DNA from: Candidatus Bathyarchaeota archaeon
GTDB taxonomy: Archaea > Thermoproteota > Bathyarchaeia > EX4484-135 > B24-G1
Assembly (NCBI GenBank): GCA_003662535.1
Contig: QMYG01000024.1
Location: 1-7,833, forward strand
Length of the DNA: 7,833 nt
Direction of reading: 5' to 3'
Shown: positions 1 to 5,763 of the stretch, one piece after another
How the letters are laid out: every line of letters begins with the position of its first letter
Numbering within the stretch: the first letter of the stretch is position 1
The notes under the pieces: model-generated
Databases searched by the model: none
The model's input: only the letters and a program-made list of their open reading frames with translations
Told to the model about the DNA's origin: nothing
Made by a program: the position numbers and the translations under genes

Positions 1-687
1 CATCTCCTCCGATTCAAGCTTCTCGAACTGTGGATGCCTGTAGAGGGCGTTGTCGTCTATGATTATGTGGGCGTCAGCCGCCACGAAACCCCCATCTTCT
101 GTCTCAACCAGCGGGTTTATCTCGAGAAGCTCGGCGTCCAGCTCCATCGCAACCAAATAGCACTTACGCATCACCTCAGAAAGCTTGAGCAATTGGCCGC
201 CGGAGTAGCCCAAAGCTTTAGCTAGAACACGTGCATGGTATGGTTGAAAGCCGATAAAGGGGTCTACTCTTACACGGTGTATGAGGTTTGGGTGCTTCTC
301 CGCCGTCTCTTCTATGTCTACCCCGCCGGCTGGAGAAGCGATAGCCACGTAGGTTTTCTCCAGCCTGTCTATGGCAACGCCGAAATACAGCTCCCGTGCT
401 ATCGCCAGCTTCTCCTCGACCAAAACCTTGTTTACGGGCGCCCCGCCTATGCGTGTTGAGAGCAGCTGGCCAGCGGCCTCCTCAGCCTCCTCGGGCGTGT
501 CGGCGAAGAGTATTCCCCCGGCTTTTCCCCTGCCAGCCACGGGGACCTGAGCCTTTATGGCGACTGGGCAGGCAAGCCTCTCAGCAGCCTCCCTCGCCTG
601 AGTGGACGTAGACGCCACTAGGCCCCTCGGGACTGGAACACTGTTCTTCGCCAAAAGCTCCTTGGCCTTATACTCTAAGAGCCTCAA
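1..687 (-). CDS. sucC: Succinyl-CoA synthetase (ADP-forming) beta subunit, 3' end outside the window
   Basis: This is the beta subunit of succinyl-CoA ligase, a cytoplasmic TCA-cycle enzyme that interconverts succinyl-CoA and succinate with formation or use of a nucleoside triphosphate. The 229 codons present are open to the left edge; the family is about 375-390 residues, so most of the C-terminal CoA-ligase domain is missing. Visible are the N-terminal ATP-grasp region with MRLLEYKAKELL at 1-12, the nucleotide-binding loop KAQVPVAGRGKAGGI at 45-59, and the metal/phosphate end of the ATP-grasp fold, LELEINPLV-like at about 187-194, then DDNALYRHP at 211-219. The start is a TTG at 685-687: the codon two upstream in frame is a stop, and GGAG lies at 694-697, 6 nt from the TTG. 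It follows the Lrp-type gene by 11 bp with the same direction, so co-transcription is likely. The alpha subunit (sucD) would be expected just left of the window. Confidence 0.93.
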   Translation of the reverse strand, partial: MRLLEYKAKELLAKNSVPVPRGLVASTSTQAREAAERLACPVAIKAQVPVAGRGKAGGILFADTPEEAEEAAGQLLSTRIGGAPVNKVLVEEKLAIARELYFGVAIDRLEKTYVAIASPAGGVDIEETAEKHPNLIHRVRVDPFIGFQPYHARVLAKALGYSGGQLLKLSEVMRKCYLVAMELDAELLEINPLVETEDGGFVAADAHIIIDDNALYRHPQFEKLESEEM

Positions 688-698
688 GGCCTACTCCT

Positions 699-1163
699 TC
701 ACCTTAGCACTTCTATTGCGATATACGACTTCGTGTTCTGAACACCATTGAGGGACGCCAACTTCTGCAGCACGTCGCCGAGCTTGCTCTGCTCAACAAG
801 CAGTATTAAGTCCACATCCCCAGCCACACGGAAGCCCCTGAGTATCGGATACTTCATAACCTCGTTGTAGACCTCAGTCCTCATGCTCGGCTCAATCTTC
901 ACAGTGATTATCGCAGGGTTCCCGCTGACCCCGAGGGCGTCGAGGCCTTTATCCAAAACGTCTATGAAGCCTCGCCCGGTCCGTATGTAGCCTTGGTCTC
1001 TCAGTTTGCGTAGATGCACGCTTAGGGCCTGCCTGCTTATTCCCAGCTTGTCTGCTAGAACTCCCTGCTTTACCTCGATGCTGTAGACGGTCTTTGGGGT
1101 TCCCATCTCATACATCATTCTGAGTATTTTTAACGCCTTTCCTGTGAGACCCTCGCCACGCAT
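699..1163 (-). CDS. Lrp/AsnC-like transcriptional regulator (winged HTH + RAM domain)
   Basis: A 154-residue DNA-binding regulator of Lrp/AsnC type. Residues 7-60 form the N-terminal helix-turn-helix, with the core QGVLADKLGISRQALSVHLR at 33-52, followed by a wing-like RTGRGFIDV at 61-69. Residues 83-154 look like the ligand-sensing, oligomerising RAM (AsnC) domain, with the characteristic VAGDVDLILLV at 113-123. The family usually forms dimers to octamers and often binds amino acids; the ligand here is not visible. I chose the ATG at 1163 rather than the in-frame TTG at 1175, because a TATA-like box centred near 1197 predicts transcription starting around 1170, downstream of the TTG. Its stop codon lies 11 bp before sucC, so it may be co-transcribed with sucC and autoregulated. 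The N-terminal part also resembles ArsR/MarR-type wHTH, so the exact subfamily is less certain than the fold. Confidence 0.85.
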   Translation of the reverse strand: MRGEGLTGKALKILRMMYEMGTPKTVYSIEVKQGVLADKLGISRQALSVHLRKLRDQGYIRTGRGFIDVLDKGLDALGVSGNPAIITVKIEPSMRTEVYNEVMKYPILRGFRVAGDVDLILLVEQSKLGDVLQKLASLNGVQNTKSYIAIEVLR

Positions 1164-1191
1164 GACGAACCCCAAATTTTACATTAATTGC

Positions 1192-1204
1192 GAATTTTAA
1201 AGCT
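1192..1204 (-). promoter_or_regulatory. TATA box/BRE of the Lrp-like gene
   Basis: On the minus strand this reads AAAGCTTTAAAATT: an A-rich BRE-like stretch followed by a TTTAAAA core centred near 1197. The ATG at 1163 is 34 bp downstream, which fits a near-leaderless archaeal transcript with a leader of about 7 nt. Confidence 0.6.
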
Positions 1205-1315
1205 TTAGTATAGGCTGAGACAGGGCTTTACATAAGTGTATAATCTTTCGATTACTGCGGGACTTCATGAATTAATACACATTTCATACCAGCCCCACGC
1301 ATTACCTCTAGGATT

Positions 1316-1325
1316 AATTTAAAAA
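1316..1325 (+). promoter_or_regulatory. TATA box of the NusA-like gene and aspS
   Basis: TTAATTTAAAAAC on the plus strand gives a TTTAAAAA core at 1318-1325. A start of transcription about 26 bp downstream (near 1347) would lie after the in-frame ATG at 1332 but before the GTG at 1365, which has its own ribosome-binding site. This box is the main reason to prefer the GTG start. Confidence 0.6.
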
Positions 1326-1351
1326 CCATCTATGTCTTCCTTACCTTTGGG

Positions 1352-1359
1352 GGAAGGAG
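1352..1359 (+). promoter_or_regulatory. Ribosome-binding site deciding the NusA-like start
   Basis: GGAAGGAG at 1352-1359 lies 5 nt before the GTG at 1365. It is a good match to the archaeal anti-Shine-Dalgarno sequence and supports GTG 1365 over ATG 1332. Confidence 0.6.
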
Positions 1360-1364
1360 ACGAG

Positions 1365-1874
1365 GTGCGGACGGCGCTCTGCCACTTCTGCCTGAAGAGC
1401 GGAATCCTCTGCCCCGAATGCGAGAAAAAACTAAGAAGGGGCGAGGTAACGGATACGGACATTAAGATAGCTAGAATGCTTCTCGAACTTGAGAAGGACT
1501 GCCCCCCGCTTCAGAACGTCTACTTCCACAAGGCTGTGGAGGTAGACGACGCACTAGCCATAGTTGTCGGTAGGGGGGACATCGCCAGACTGCACGCTTA
1601 TAAAGGTTGGCTAGCCAAGTCTCTGGAAAAGATGACGGGAAAGAAGGTGCAGATAGTGGAGTATGACGTAGACGACAGGTCTTTCCTAGAATACCTCTTC
1701 TCTCCGCTTGAGATACTCACAATAAATAAGATTTGGCTCCCCGACGGGAGCACCGAGACGAGAGTTATCCTTAAAGGTGGGAAGAAACCGCCCATAAACT
1801 TGGAAACCCTGAAGAAGCTCGCCTTTAAAATTAGAGGCATGGTTCTCAGAGTGGAGTTCGGCGGGTGGCCCTAA
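1365..1874 (+). CDS. NusA-like zinc-finger/KH-domain protein
   Basis: A 169-residue protein with an N-terminal zinc-finger-like pair, CHFC at 6-9 and CPEC at 16-19, a helical linker at about 28-46, and a KH-like region from about residue 60. That region includes AIVVGRGDIARLHAYKGWL (65-83, a degenerate GxxG-type loop) and KMTGKKVQIVEY (89-100), which resembles the KH1 region of archaeal NusA. A second block, INKIWLPDGSTETRVI at 120-135, resembles the following KH2 core. Archaea carry such short NusA-related proteins; they are thought to bind nucleic acid, but the role is unproven. An in-frame ATG at 1332 would add 11 residues; promoter and ribosome-binding site favour GTG 1365. aspS follows after 17 bp, or overlaps by 10 bp if its GTG start is used, so the two form an operon. 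Confidence 0.8.
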   Translation: MRTALCHFCLKSGILCPECEKKLRRGEVTDTDIKIARMLLELEKDCPPLQNVYFHKAVEVDDALAIVVGRGDIARLHAYKGWLAKSLEKMTGKKVQIVEYDVDDRSFLEYLFSPLEILTINKIWLPDGSTETRVILKGGKKPPINLETLKKLAFKIRGMVLRVEFGGWP

Positions 1875-1891
1875 TCTTGAAGCTAGACTCC

Positions 1892-3196
1892 ATGGGAAAT
1901 TGGCGTAGAACCCACTACACAAAACAAATAACGCAAGACCTACACGGACAAGAAGCAACGCTCTTCGGATGGGTCAGAGACATAAGGGACTTAGGAGGCA
2001 TAGCCTTCATAGTGCTCCAAGACAAGGAAGGAACAATACAAATCACAGTTCCAAAGAAGCAGGTAGGCGAGGAAGTGGCACAGAAGGTGGAGCAGCTGCG
2101 CAGACAATACTGCATAGGAGTGAAAGGGAAAATAAAGAAGTCAGATGAGGCACCCAGAGGCGTAGAAATAATACCAACAGAAATAAAAATACTCAACAAA
2201 GCAAAACACCCACTCCCCCTAGACGTTACGGGAAGAACCCCAGCGGAACTCGACGTGAGACTCTCAGCCCGAGTCCTAGACCTCAGGAGAATAGAGAATC
2301 AGGCGCTCTTCAGAATTCAGCACGTGGTTGTCGAGGCTATCAGGGATTATTTGTCCAGTCAGGGGTTTTTGGAGGTTTTCACCCCGAAGATAATTACTGC
2401 CGCCGCCGAGGGTGGTGCAACCCTCTTCCCAGTGGACTATTTTGGGCGTAGGGCCTTCCTTGCGCAGAGCCCGCAGCTCTACAAGGAGCAGCTGACCCTA
2501 AGCTTTGAGAAGGTCTACGAGATAGCCACCTACTTTAGGGCTGAGCCTTCGCATACGAGGAGGCACCTAAGCGAGTTCGTCTCCGTAGACGTGGAGGCCG
2601 CCTTCTCCACTGCGGAGGACGTTATGCAGGTCCTCGAAGGCCTCATAGTCCACGTCTACAAGGCGGTTAATGAAAAATGCACCGAGGAGCTTGGTGTTCT
2701 CAGACGCAAGATAGAGGTTCCAGAGGCACCCTTCCCCCGCCTCACCTACGACGAGGTTTTGGAGGAGCTTTCAGGGCAGGGTGTGGAGATTAAGTGGGGT
2801 GAGGACATCCCAACCCCGGCGCTAAGACAGCTGGAGAAGCTTCACCCCGGCTTTTACTTCATAACTGACTGGCCCACAGCCTCGAAGCCCTTCTACATAA
2901 AGCCGAGGGACGACAGGCCGGAGGTCTGCGAGGCCTTCGACCTGATGCACGGCTGGGTTGAGCTGGCTTCTGGGGGGACGAGGATACACGACAAGGAGCT
3001 TCTCATAAAGCGTCTACGGGAGCAGGGGCTGAGCATCGAGTCCTTTGAGCCGCATCTGAGGAGCTTCGACTACGGGATGCCCCCACACGCAGGTTGGGGT
3101 CTCGGGCTTTCACGACTCATTATGGTGATAACTGGGATTCAGAACATAAGGGAGGTCGTCCTCTTCCCGAGGGACAGGTTTAGACTAACGCCCTAA
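1892..3196 (+). CDS. aspS: Aspartyl-tRNA synthetase, archaeal type
   Basis: Class IIb aminoacyl-tRNA synthetase charging tRNA(Asp) with aspartate in the cytoplasm. 434 residues from ATG 1892, the normal archaeal length. Residues 1-105 are the OB-fold anticodon-binding domain (GWVRDIRDLGG at 26-36). The catalytic core shows QSPQLYKE at 192-199, motif 2 FRAEPSHTRRHLSEF at 215-229, and motif 3 GWGLGLSRLI at 401-410. YGMPPHAGWG and FPRDRFRLTP mark AspRS rather than archaeal AsnRS. The ATG places RTHY at residues 6-9, where archaeal AspRS proteins usually begin. A GTG at 1865 with GGAG at 1853-1856 would add nine residues and overlap the upstream gene; it cannot be excluded. Residues R29 and P88 sit where discriminating archaeal AspRSs carry W or Q and K, so the enzyme may also charge tRNA(Asn). 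The first 400 bp differ in codon third-base use from the rest. Confidence 0.96.
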   Translation: MGNWRRTHYTKQITQDLHGQEATLFGWVRDIRDLGGIAFIVLQDKEGTIQITVPKKQVGEEVAQKVEQLRRQYCIGVKGKIKKSDEAPRGVEIIPTEIKILNKAKHPLPLDVTGRTPAELDVRLSARVLDLRRIENQALFRIQHVVVEAIRDYLSSQGFLEVFTPKIITAAAEGGATLFPVDYFGRRAFLAQSPQLYKEQLTLSFEKVYEIATYFRAEPSHTRRHLSEFVSVDVEAAFSTAEDVMQVLEGLIVHVYKAVNEKCTEELGVLRRKIEVPEAPFPRLTYDEVLEELSGQGVEIKWGEDIPTPALRQLEKLHPGFYFITDWPTASKPFYIKPRDDRPEVCEAFDLMHGWVELASGGTRIHDKELLIKRLREQGLSIESFEPHLRSFDYGMPPHAGWGLGLSRLIMVITGIQNIREVVLFPRDRFRLTP

Positions 3197-3200
3197 GCGG

Positions 3201-3791
3201 CTATCCGAGGACTTTCCTCACATCCTCCTCCCTGAAACTCGCAGAAATGAGGGCGTTCTTGATGGCTTCCTCTGACAATCCCTCGCTCCTCAGCTTTTCA
3301 GCCAGATTCCTTATGGTCTCCCATATTTCCCAGACGTAGACGACCCATGCGTCTGTCTCTTGGCCGTAGAAGTCTGGTTTGAAGACCGACCAAGGTTTGT
3401 AGTGTAGGGTTGCGACTTTCACGTCGCTGGCTCCGCATTCCCTTATGTGTTCTACAGCCACCTTTAGGGAGTGCCCTGTGTCCGCTACGTCGTCTACCAA
3501 GAGGACCTTCTTCCCCTTCACGTCTACGTTTAGTGGGCATTCTACTATTGGCTTGTCCCTTCGCTCAGCCACGCCTGCGTAGTATTTGATGCTCAGGCTT
3601 GCTAGGGTGTATATGTCTAGTATGTCGCATAGTATTCGTGCTGGGGCGAAGCCTCCCCTGCTGATGGCTACAATCAGGTCTGGCTTATACCCCGACTCCA
3701 CTATCTTTGTGGCGAGTTTTTCGCAGAGCTTCACGATGTCGTCCCAAGTTGTGTGGAGAAACTTCATCTGCATGAACTGCTCAATCTTCAT
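3201..3791 (-). CDS. Purine-type phosphoribosyltransferase (Gpt/COG2236-like)
   Basis: A 196-residue type I phosphoribosyltransferase that would join a base to PRPP, probably in purine salvage. The pyrophosphate loop is SRGG at 44-47 and the PRPP-binding loop is VLLVDDVADTGHSL at 96-109, with the two acidic residues and the TGHS turn intact. KPDFYGQETDAWVVYVWEIWE at 138-157 matches the hood region of archaeal hypoxanthine/xanthine-type enzymes. The base specificity cannot be read from this sequence. A C-terminal tail of about 35 residues (about 162-196) is predicted helical and exceeds the minimal fold. The ATG at 3791 lies 33 bp from a TATA core at 3821-3827, giving a leader of only about 7 nt. 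Its stop lies 4 bp from the aspS stop (convergent), and its 5' end faces the Cgi121 gene. Confidence 0.88.
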   Translation of the reverse strand: MKIEQFMQMKFLHTTWDDIVKLCEKLATKIVESGYKPDLIVAISRGGFAPARILCDILDIYTLASLSIKYYAGVAERRDKPIVECPLNVDVKGKKVLLVDDVADTGHSLKVAVEHIRECGASDVKVATLHYKPWSVFKPDFYGQETDAWVVYVWEIWETIRNLAEKLRSEGLSEEAIKNALISASFREEDVRKVLG

Positions 3792-3818
3792 GGCATGAAT
3801 AAACTAGGCTTGAGGGCT

Positions 3819-3829
3819 GATTTAAAAGC
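3819..3829. promoter_or_regulatory. Short shared promoter between phosphoribosyltransferase and Cgi121 genes
   Basis: GATTTAAAAGC contains the palindrome TTTAAA (3821-3826), which reads as a TATA core on both strands. On the minus strand it sits 33 bp from the phosphoribosyltransferase ATG. On the plus strand it would start transcription near 3850, suggesting a Cgi121 start downstream of the TTG at 3832. Use in the minus direction is better supported than in the plus direction. Confidence 0.5.
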
Positions 3830-3831
3830 TA

Positions 3832-4440
3832 TTGATAAGTCCGTGTAGAATTATTGCGGGTTTGGACAGGGCCATGATAGACGTGATAGAGGAGCTTGGG
3901 GTTTGGGTTGCCGCCGCAGGCTTCGTCGATGTTCACCTAGGGGATGTGGAGCTTCTCATGAGGCAGATGAAACGTCTACCAGCTATGGCTGTTCAGCTAT
4001 TAAATGCAGACCTCGTCGCCGGCTGGTGGCACCTCTTCTTCGCTGCACTAAACGCAGTTAAGGCCATGCGTGATGGAACGAACAGGTCTAGGGAGCTGGG
4101 CATGGAGTTCCTGCTTTATGCGTCAGCCCAGCGCCAAATATCTAAGGCTATCAGGCTTATGGGCGTAAAGCCTGAAACCGGGCGTGTAGCCCTAGTCGTA
4201 ATAGCCGACAGCAGGGAAAAGGCAGAAACCGCAATAAAGCAGGCGTCAAAACTCATAGGCGGAAAAAGAGACGACAAAATCCTAGAACTTACAAAGGACA
4301 AGGCTGACAACATAAAGCAAGCATTCGGAATAACAGATGGAGAAATCGAAGCACAAACAGCAGAAGGAAAAGCAGACCTGCTAGACGCACTGGCAAACCT
4401 CGTAATAGAGCACGTGGCACTACTAGCGGCTGAAACCTAA
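3832..4440 (+). CDS. cgi121: KEOPS complex subunit Cgi121 (TPRKB homologue)
   Basis: Subunit of KEOPS, which transfers threonylcarbamoyl to A37 of ANN-decoding tRNAs (t6A). Cgi121 binds the Bud32 kinase-like subunit and recruits the tRNA 3' end. The diagnostic block is MEFLLYASAQRQISKAIRLMG at 91-111, matching the family's LLYASG-RQI-AI pattern. Upstream is VQLLNADLVAGWWHLFFA at 54-71 (family QILDA-VA--HL--A), and the family's closing helix is LVIEHVALL at 190-198. At 202 residues it is longer than compact archaeal members (about 150); extra sequence lies near 20-45 and 147-185. The TTG at 3832 keeps the N-terminal strand CRIIAGL; TTG 3862 and ATG 3874 are alternatives that fit a downstream transcription start better. 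The stop TAA shares bases with the stop of the convergent THUMP gene. The second half uses almost no T at third positions. Confidence 0.9.
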   Translation: MISPCRIIAGLDRAMIDVIEELGVWVAAAGFVDVHLGDVELLMRQMKRLPAMAVQLLNADLVAGWWHLFFAALNAVKAMRDGTNRSRELGMEFLLYASAQRQISKAIRLMGVKPETGRVALVVIADSREKAETAIKQASKLIGGKRDDKILELTKDKADNIKQAFGITDGEIEAQTAEGKADLLDALANLVIEHVALLAAET

Positions 4441-4985
4441 GCCCCACGCTGCTCTCTTGCAAGTTTTTCCTTCTCCTTATCGACGTGGAGGATTTGCTCG
4501 GGGCGGATAACCGAAAGGCCTGTAACTCCTCCCAGAACCTGCACGAGGAGAATTTTGTCTGGGGCTTCTAGGTTCACCTTCCTGCTTATTTTCTCAGCCG
4601 CACTCCTGATTATGTCCATGGAGTGTAGGTCTGTGAAGCGCTTTTCTAGAGTAACTCTGAAGCTTTCGTGTTCGGCTATCTTGTGTGCCAGTTTTGCCGC
4701 CGCCTCACGTATCTCCTCTAGTCGTGTTTTTACAACCTTTTCTATCGGTATTACCCGTTTTATGTGCATGAATTCTTCTGGGTGCTTTTTTAGGTATTCC
4801 CTCAGCTTCTTTATCGCCTCTTCTGGTTTCATTGAGGTTTTTGCTACTATAAGCCCCTTTATTCCCGATTCCTCCACGATAACTTCCTCGTCTCCCAGCT
4901 CTACGAGTATGTATTTCAGCTCTACGGCTGCGTCTGCCTCGCTTCCACGCCTAGTAGTTACTATTAGGTTGAAGTCCCGAATCAT
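4437..4985 (-). CDS. THUMP-domain protein, Tan1-like (tRNA ac4C partner)
   Basis: A 182-residue THUMP protein resembling eukaryotic Tan1/THUMPD1, the adaptor that presents tRNA to the NAT10/TmcA acetyltransferase for N4-acetylcytidine. No catalytic domain is present, which fits an RNA-binding adaptor. The N-terminal part (1-60) is an alpha/beta region; the THUMP core spans about 70-165. It is marked by FRVTLEKRFTDLHSMDIIRS at 109-128, KILLVQVLGG at 144-153 and GVTGLSVIRPEQIL at 153-166, the closing strand typical of Tan1-like proteins. The C-terminus (168-182) is a charged tail. ATG 4985 is 32 bp from a TATA-like CTTAAAGG, so the gene probably has its own near-leaderless promoter although the TsaC-like gene lies only 36 bp upstream. 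Its TAG stop overlaps the Cgi121 TAA in a convergent arrangement. Whether the organism has a TmcA homologue cannot be seen here. Confidence 0.86.
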   Translation of the reverse strand: MIRDFNLIVTTRRGSEADAAVELKYILVELGDEEVIVEESGIKGLIVAKTSMKPEEAIKKLREYLKKHPEEFMHIKRVIPIEKVVKTRLEEIREAAAKLAHKIAEHESFRVTLEKRFTDLHSMDIIRSAAEKISRKVNLEAPDKILLVQVLGGVTGLSVIRPEQILHVDKEKEKLAREQRGA

Positions 4986-5011
4986 ACCACATATTAATGA
5001 TTCCTGTGGAA

Positions 5012-5021
5012 GCCTTTAAGT
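5012..5021 (-). promoter_or_regulatory. TATA box of the Tan1-like gene
   Basis: ACTTAAAGGC on the minus strand, immediately after the stop codon of the TsaC-like gene (5022-5024). Its centre is 32 bp from ATG 4985, matching the spacing seen for the Lrp-like and phosphoribosyltransferase genes. Confidence 0.5.
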
Positions 5022-5651
5022 CTATGTATGGAGAACCCGGACAACCTCCTCAAACTTTACTGGGCCTTGGCGGATGAGCCTCGGCTCCTCTCCAGTCAGG
5101 TCTACGACTGTGGAGGGCACGCCTCCGGGGGTTGGGCCACCATCTATGATTAGGTCTACCCCAGCCCCTATCTGGAGGTCTGCCTCCTCGGCTGTGCGTG
5201 GAGGAGTCTCACCACTCTTGTTTGCGCTGGTTCCGACTAGAAGGCCTCCACAGGCCTCTATGAGACGTAGACAGAAGCTGTGCCCCGGGGCCCTCACGCC
5301 TACGGAGTCTAGTCCACAGGTCGCTATTTTTGGTAGTGTGGGTCTACGTCTGAGGACGAGCGTTAATGCTCCTGGCCAAAAGGCCTTGGCAAGTTTCACC
5401 GCTTCAGGCGTGAATTGTGCAATTCTCTTGGCCTGCCCCATACCCGAAACTAGTATGGGTAGGGGTTTGCCCCTCCTCCCCTTCACCCGAAAGACCCTCT
5501 CCACAGCCCTTGGGTTTAGGGGGTCGCAGCCTAGGCCGTAGACTGTGTCTGTTGGGTAGACGATTAGGCCTCCTGCACGGACGATGCGGGAGGCCTCCTT
5601 GATGGCCTCCTCTCCTGCTGGAAGTAGACGGGGCAACCTACGCAACTCCAC
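5022..5651 (-). CDS. L-threonylcarbamoyladenylate synthase, single-domain TsaC/YrdC type
   Basis: Makes threonylcarbamoyl-AMP from threonine, bicarbonate and ATP, the first step of t6A synthesis; the KEOPS complex uses the product. The 209 residues cover one YrdC domain: YPTDTVYGLG at 32-41, the basic loop KGRRGKPLP at 57-65 (K and R of the conserved KxR set), FWPGALTLVL at 91-100, VGVRAPGH at 117-124, GTSANKSG at 140-147, PSTVVDL at 179-185 and RLIRQGP at 191-197. The second, C-terminal Sua5 domain (about 130 residues) found in many archaeal Sua5 proteins is absent, so it is TsaC-like. The best start is a GTG at 5649-5651. No clear Shine-Dalgarno precedes it; the 112-bp upstream gap instead carries a candidate C/D guide RNA whose 3' end is about 20 nt before the GTG. 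Cgi121 lies under 1 kb away, making a small t6A cluster. Confidence 0.92.
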   Translation of the reverse strand: MELRRLPRLLPAGEEAIKEASRIVRAGGLIVYPTDTVYGLGCDPLNPRAVERVFRVKGRRGKPLPILVSGMGQAKRIAQFTPEAVKLAKAFWPGALTLVLRRRPTLPKIATCGLDSVGVRAPGHSFCLRLIEACGGLLVGTSANKSGETPPRTAEEADLQIGAGVDLIIDGGPTPGGVPSTVVDLTGEEPRLIRQGPVKFEEVVRVLHT

Positions 5652-5671
5652 TAAACTCTAACGGGCGAAGG

Positions 5672-5731
5672 AGGGGTCAGTGCAGGTCAATAGCTTCACC
5701 AGCTCTGCGTCGTCGCCTCACATCATCCCCC
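5672..5731 (-). ncRNA. Candidate archaeal C/D box sRNA (2'-O-methylation guide)
   Basis: Reading the minus strand: a GGGG stem (5730-5727), box C AUGAUGU (5726-5720), a 12-nt guide (5719-5708), box D' CAGA (5707-5704), a 4-nt spacer GCUG, box C' GUGAAGC (5699-5693), a second 12-nt guide (5692-5681), box D CUGA (5680-5677), and CCCC (5676-5673) closing the stem. Both guides are exactly 12 nt, the usual archaeal spacing. The last base of box C is U instead of A, but the base before box D is A, so the kink-turn pair is kept; likewise C at the end of C' faces G before D'. The D' and C' boxes are degenerate, with A-A replacing U-U. By the fifth-nucleotide rule both guides would methylate a G. The targets were not identified. 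It lies between the Roadblock gene and the TsaC-like gene, which has no other obvious use for this leader. Confidence 0.72.
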
Positions 5732-5752
5732 AAACATACCAAATCCACGGAA

Positions 5753-5762
5753 CCGTTAATCC
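5753..5762 (-). promoter_or_regulatory. Possible TATA box for the guide RNA and TsaC-like gene
   Basis: GGATTAACGG on the minus strand, centred about 27 bp before the 5' stem of the guide RNA, i.e. the right distance for a transcript beginning near 5731. The match to a TATA consensus is weak. Confidence 0.35.
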
Positions 5763-5763
5763 T

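Noticed and set aside
34..611. Plus-strand open frames in the first 600 bases
   Set aside because: The minus strand encodes an uninterrupted SucC sequence with all expected motifs, so these are shadows.
1264..1271. Palindrome TTCATGAA in the gap between the Lrp-like and NusA-like genes, as a possible Lrp operator
   Set aside because: Eight bases is short, the surroundings are AT-rich, and no second copy was found near either promoter.
4555..5019. Plus-strand frame of 154 codons opposite the Tan1-like gene
   Set aside because: The opposite strand encodes a recognisable THUMP protein. The Ser/Phe-rich translation is what antisense reading of Glu/Lys-rich coding sequence gives.
5074..5541. Plus-strand frame of 155 codons opposite the TsaC-like gene
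   Set aside because: All conserved YrdC motifs are on the minus strand; this frame is a shadow.
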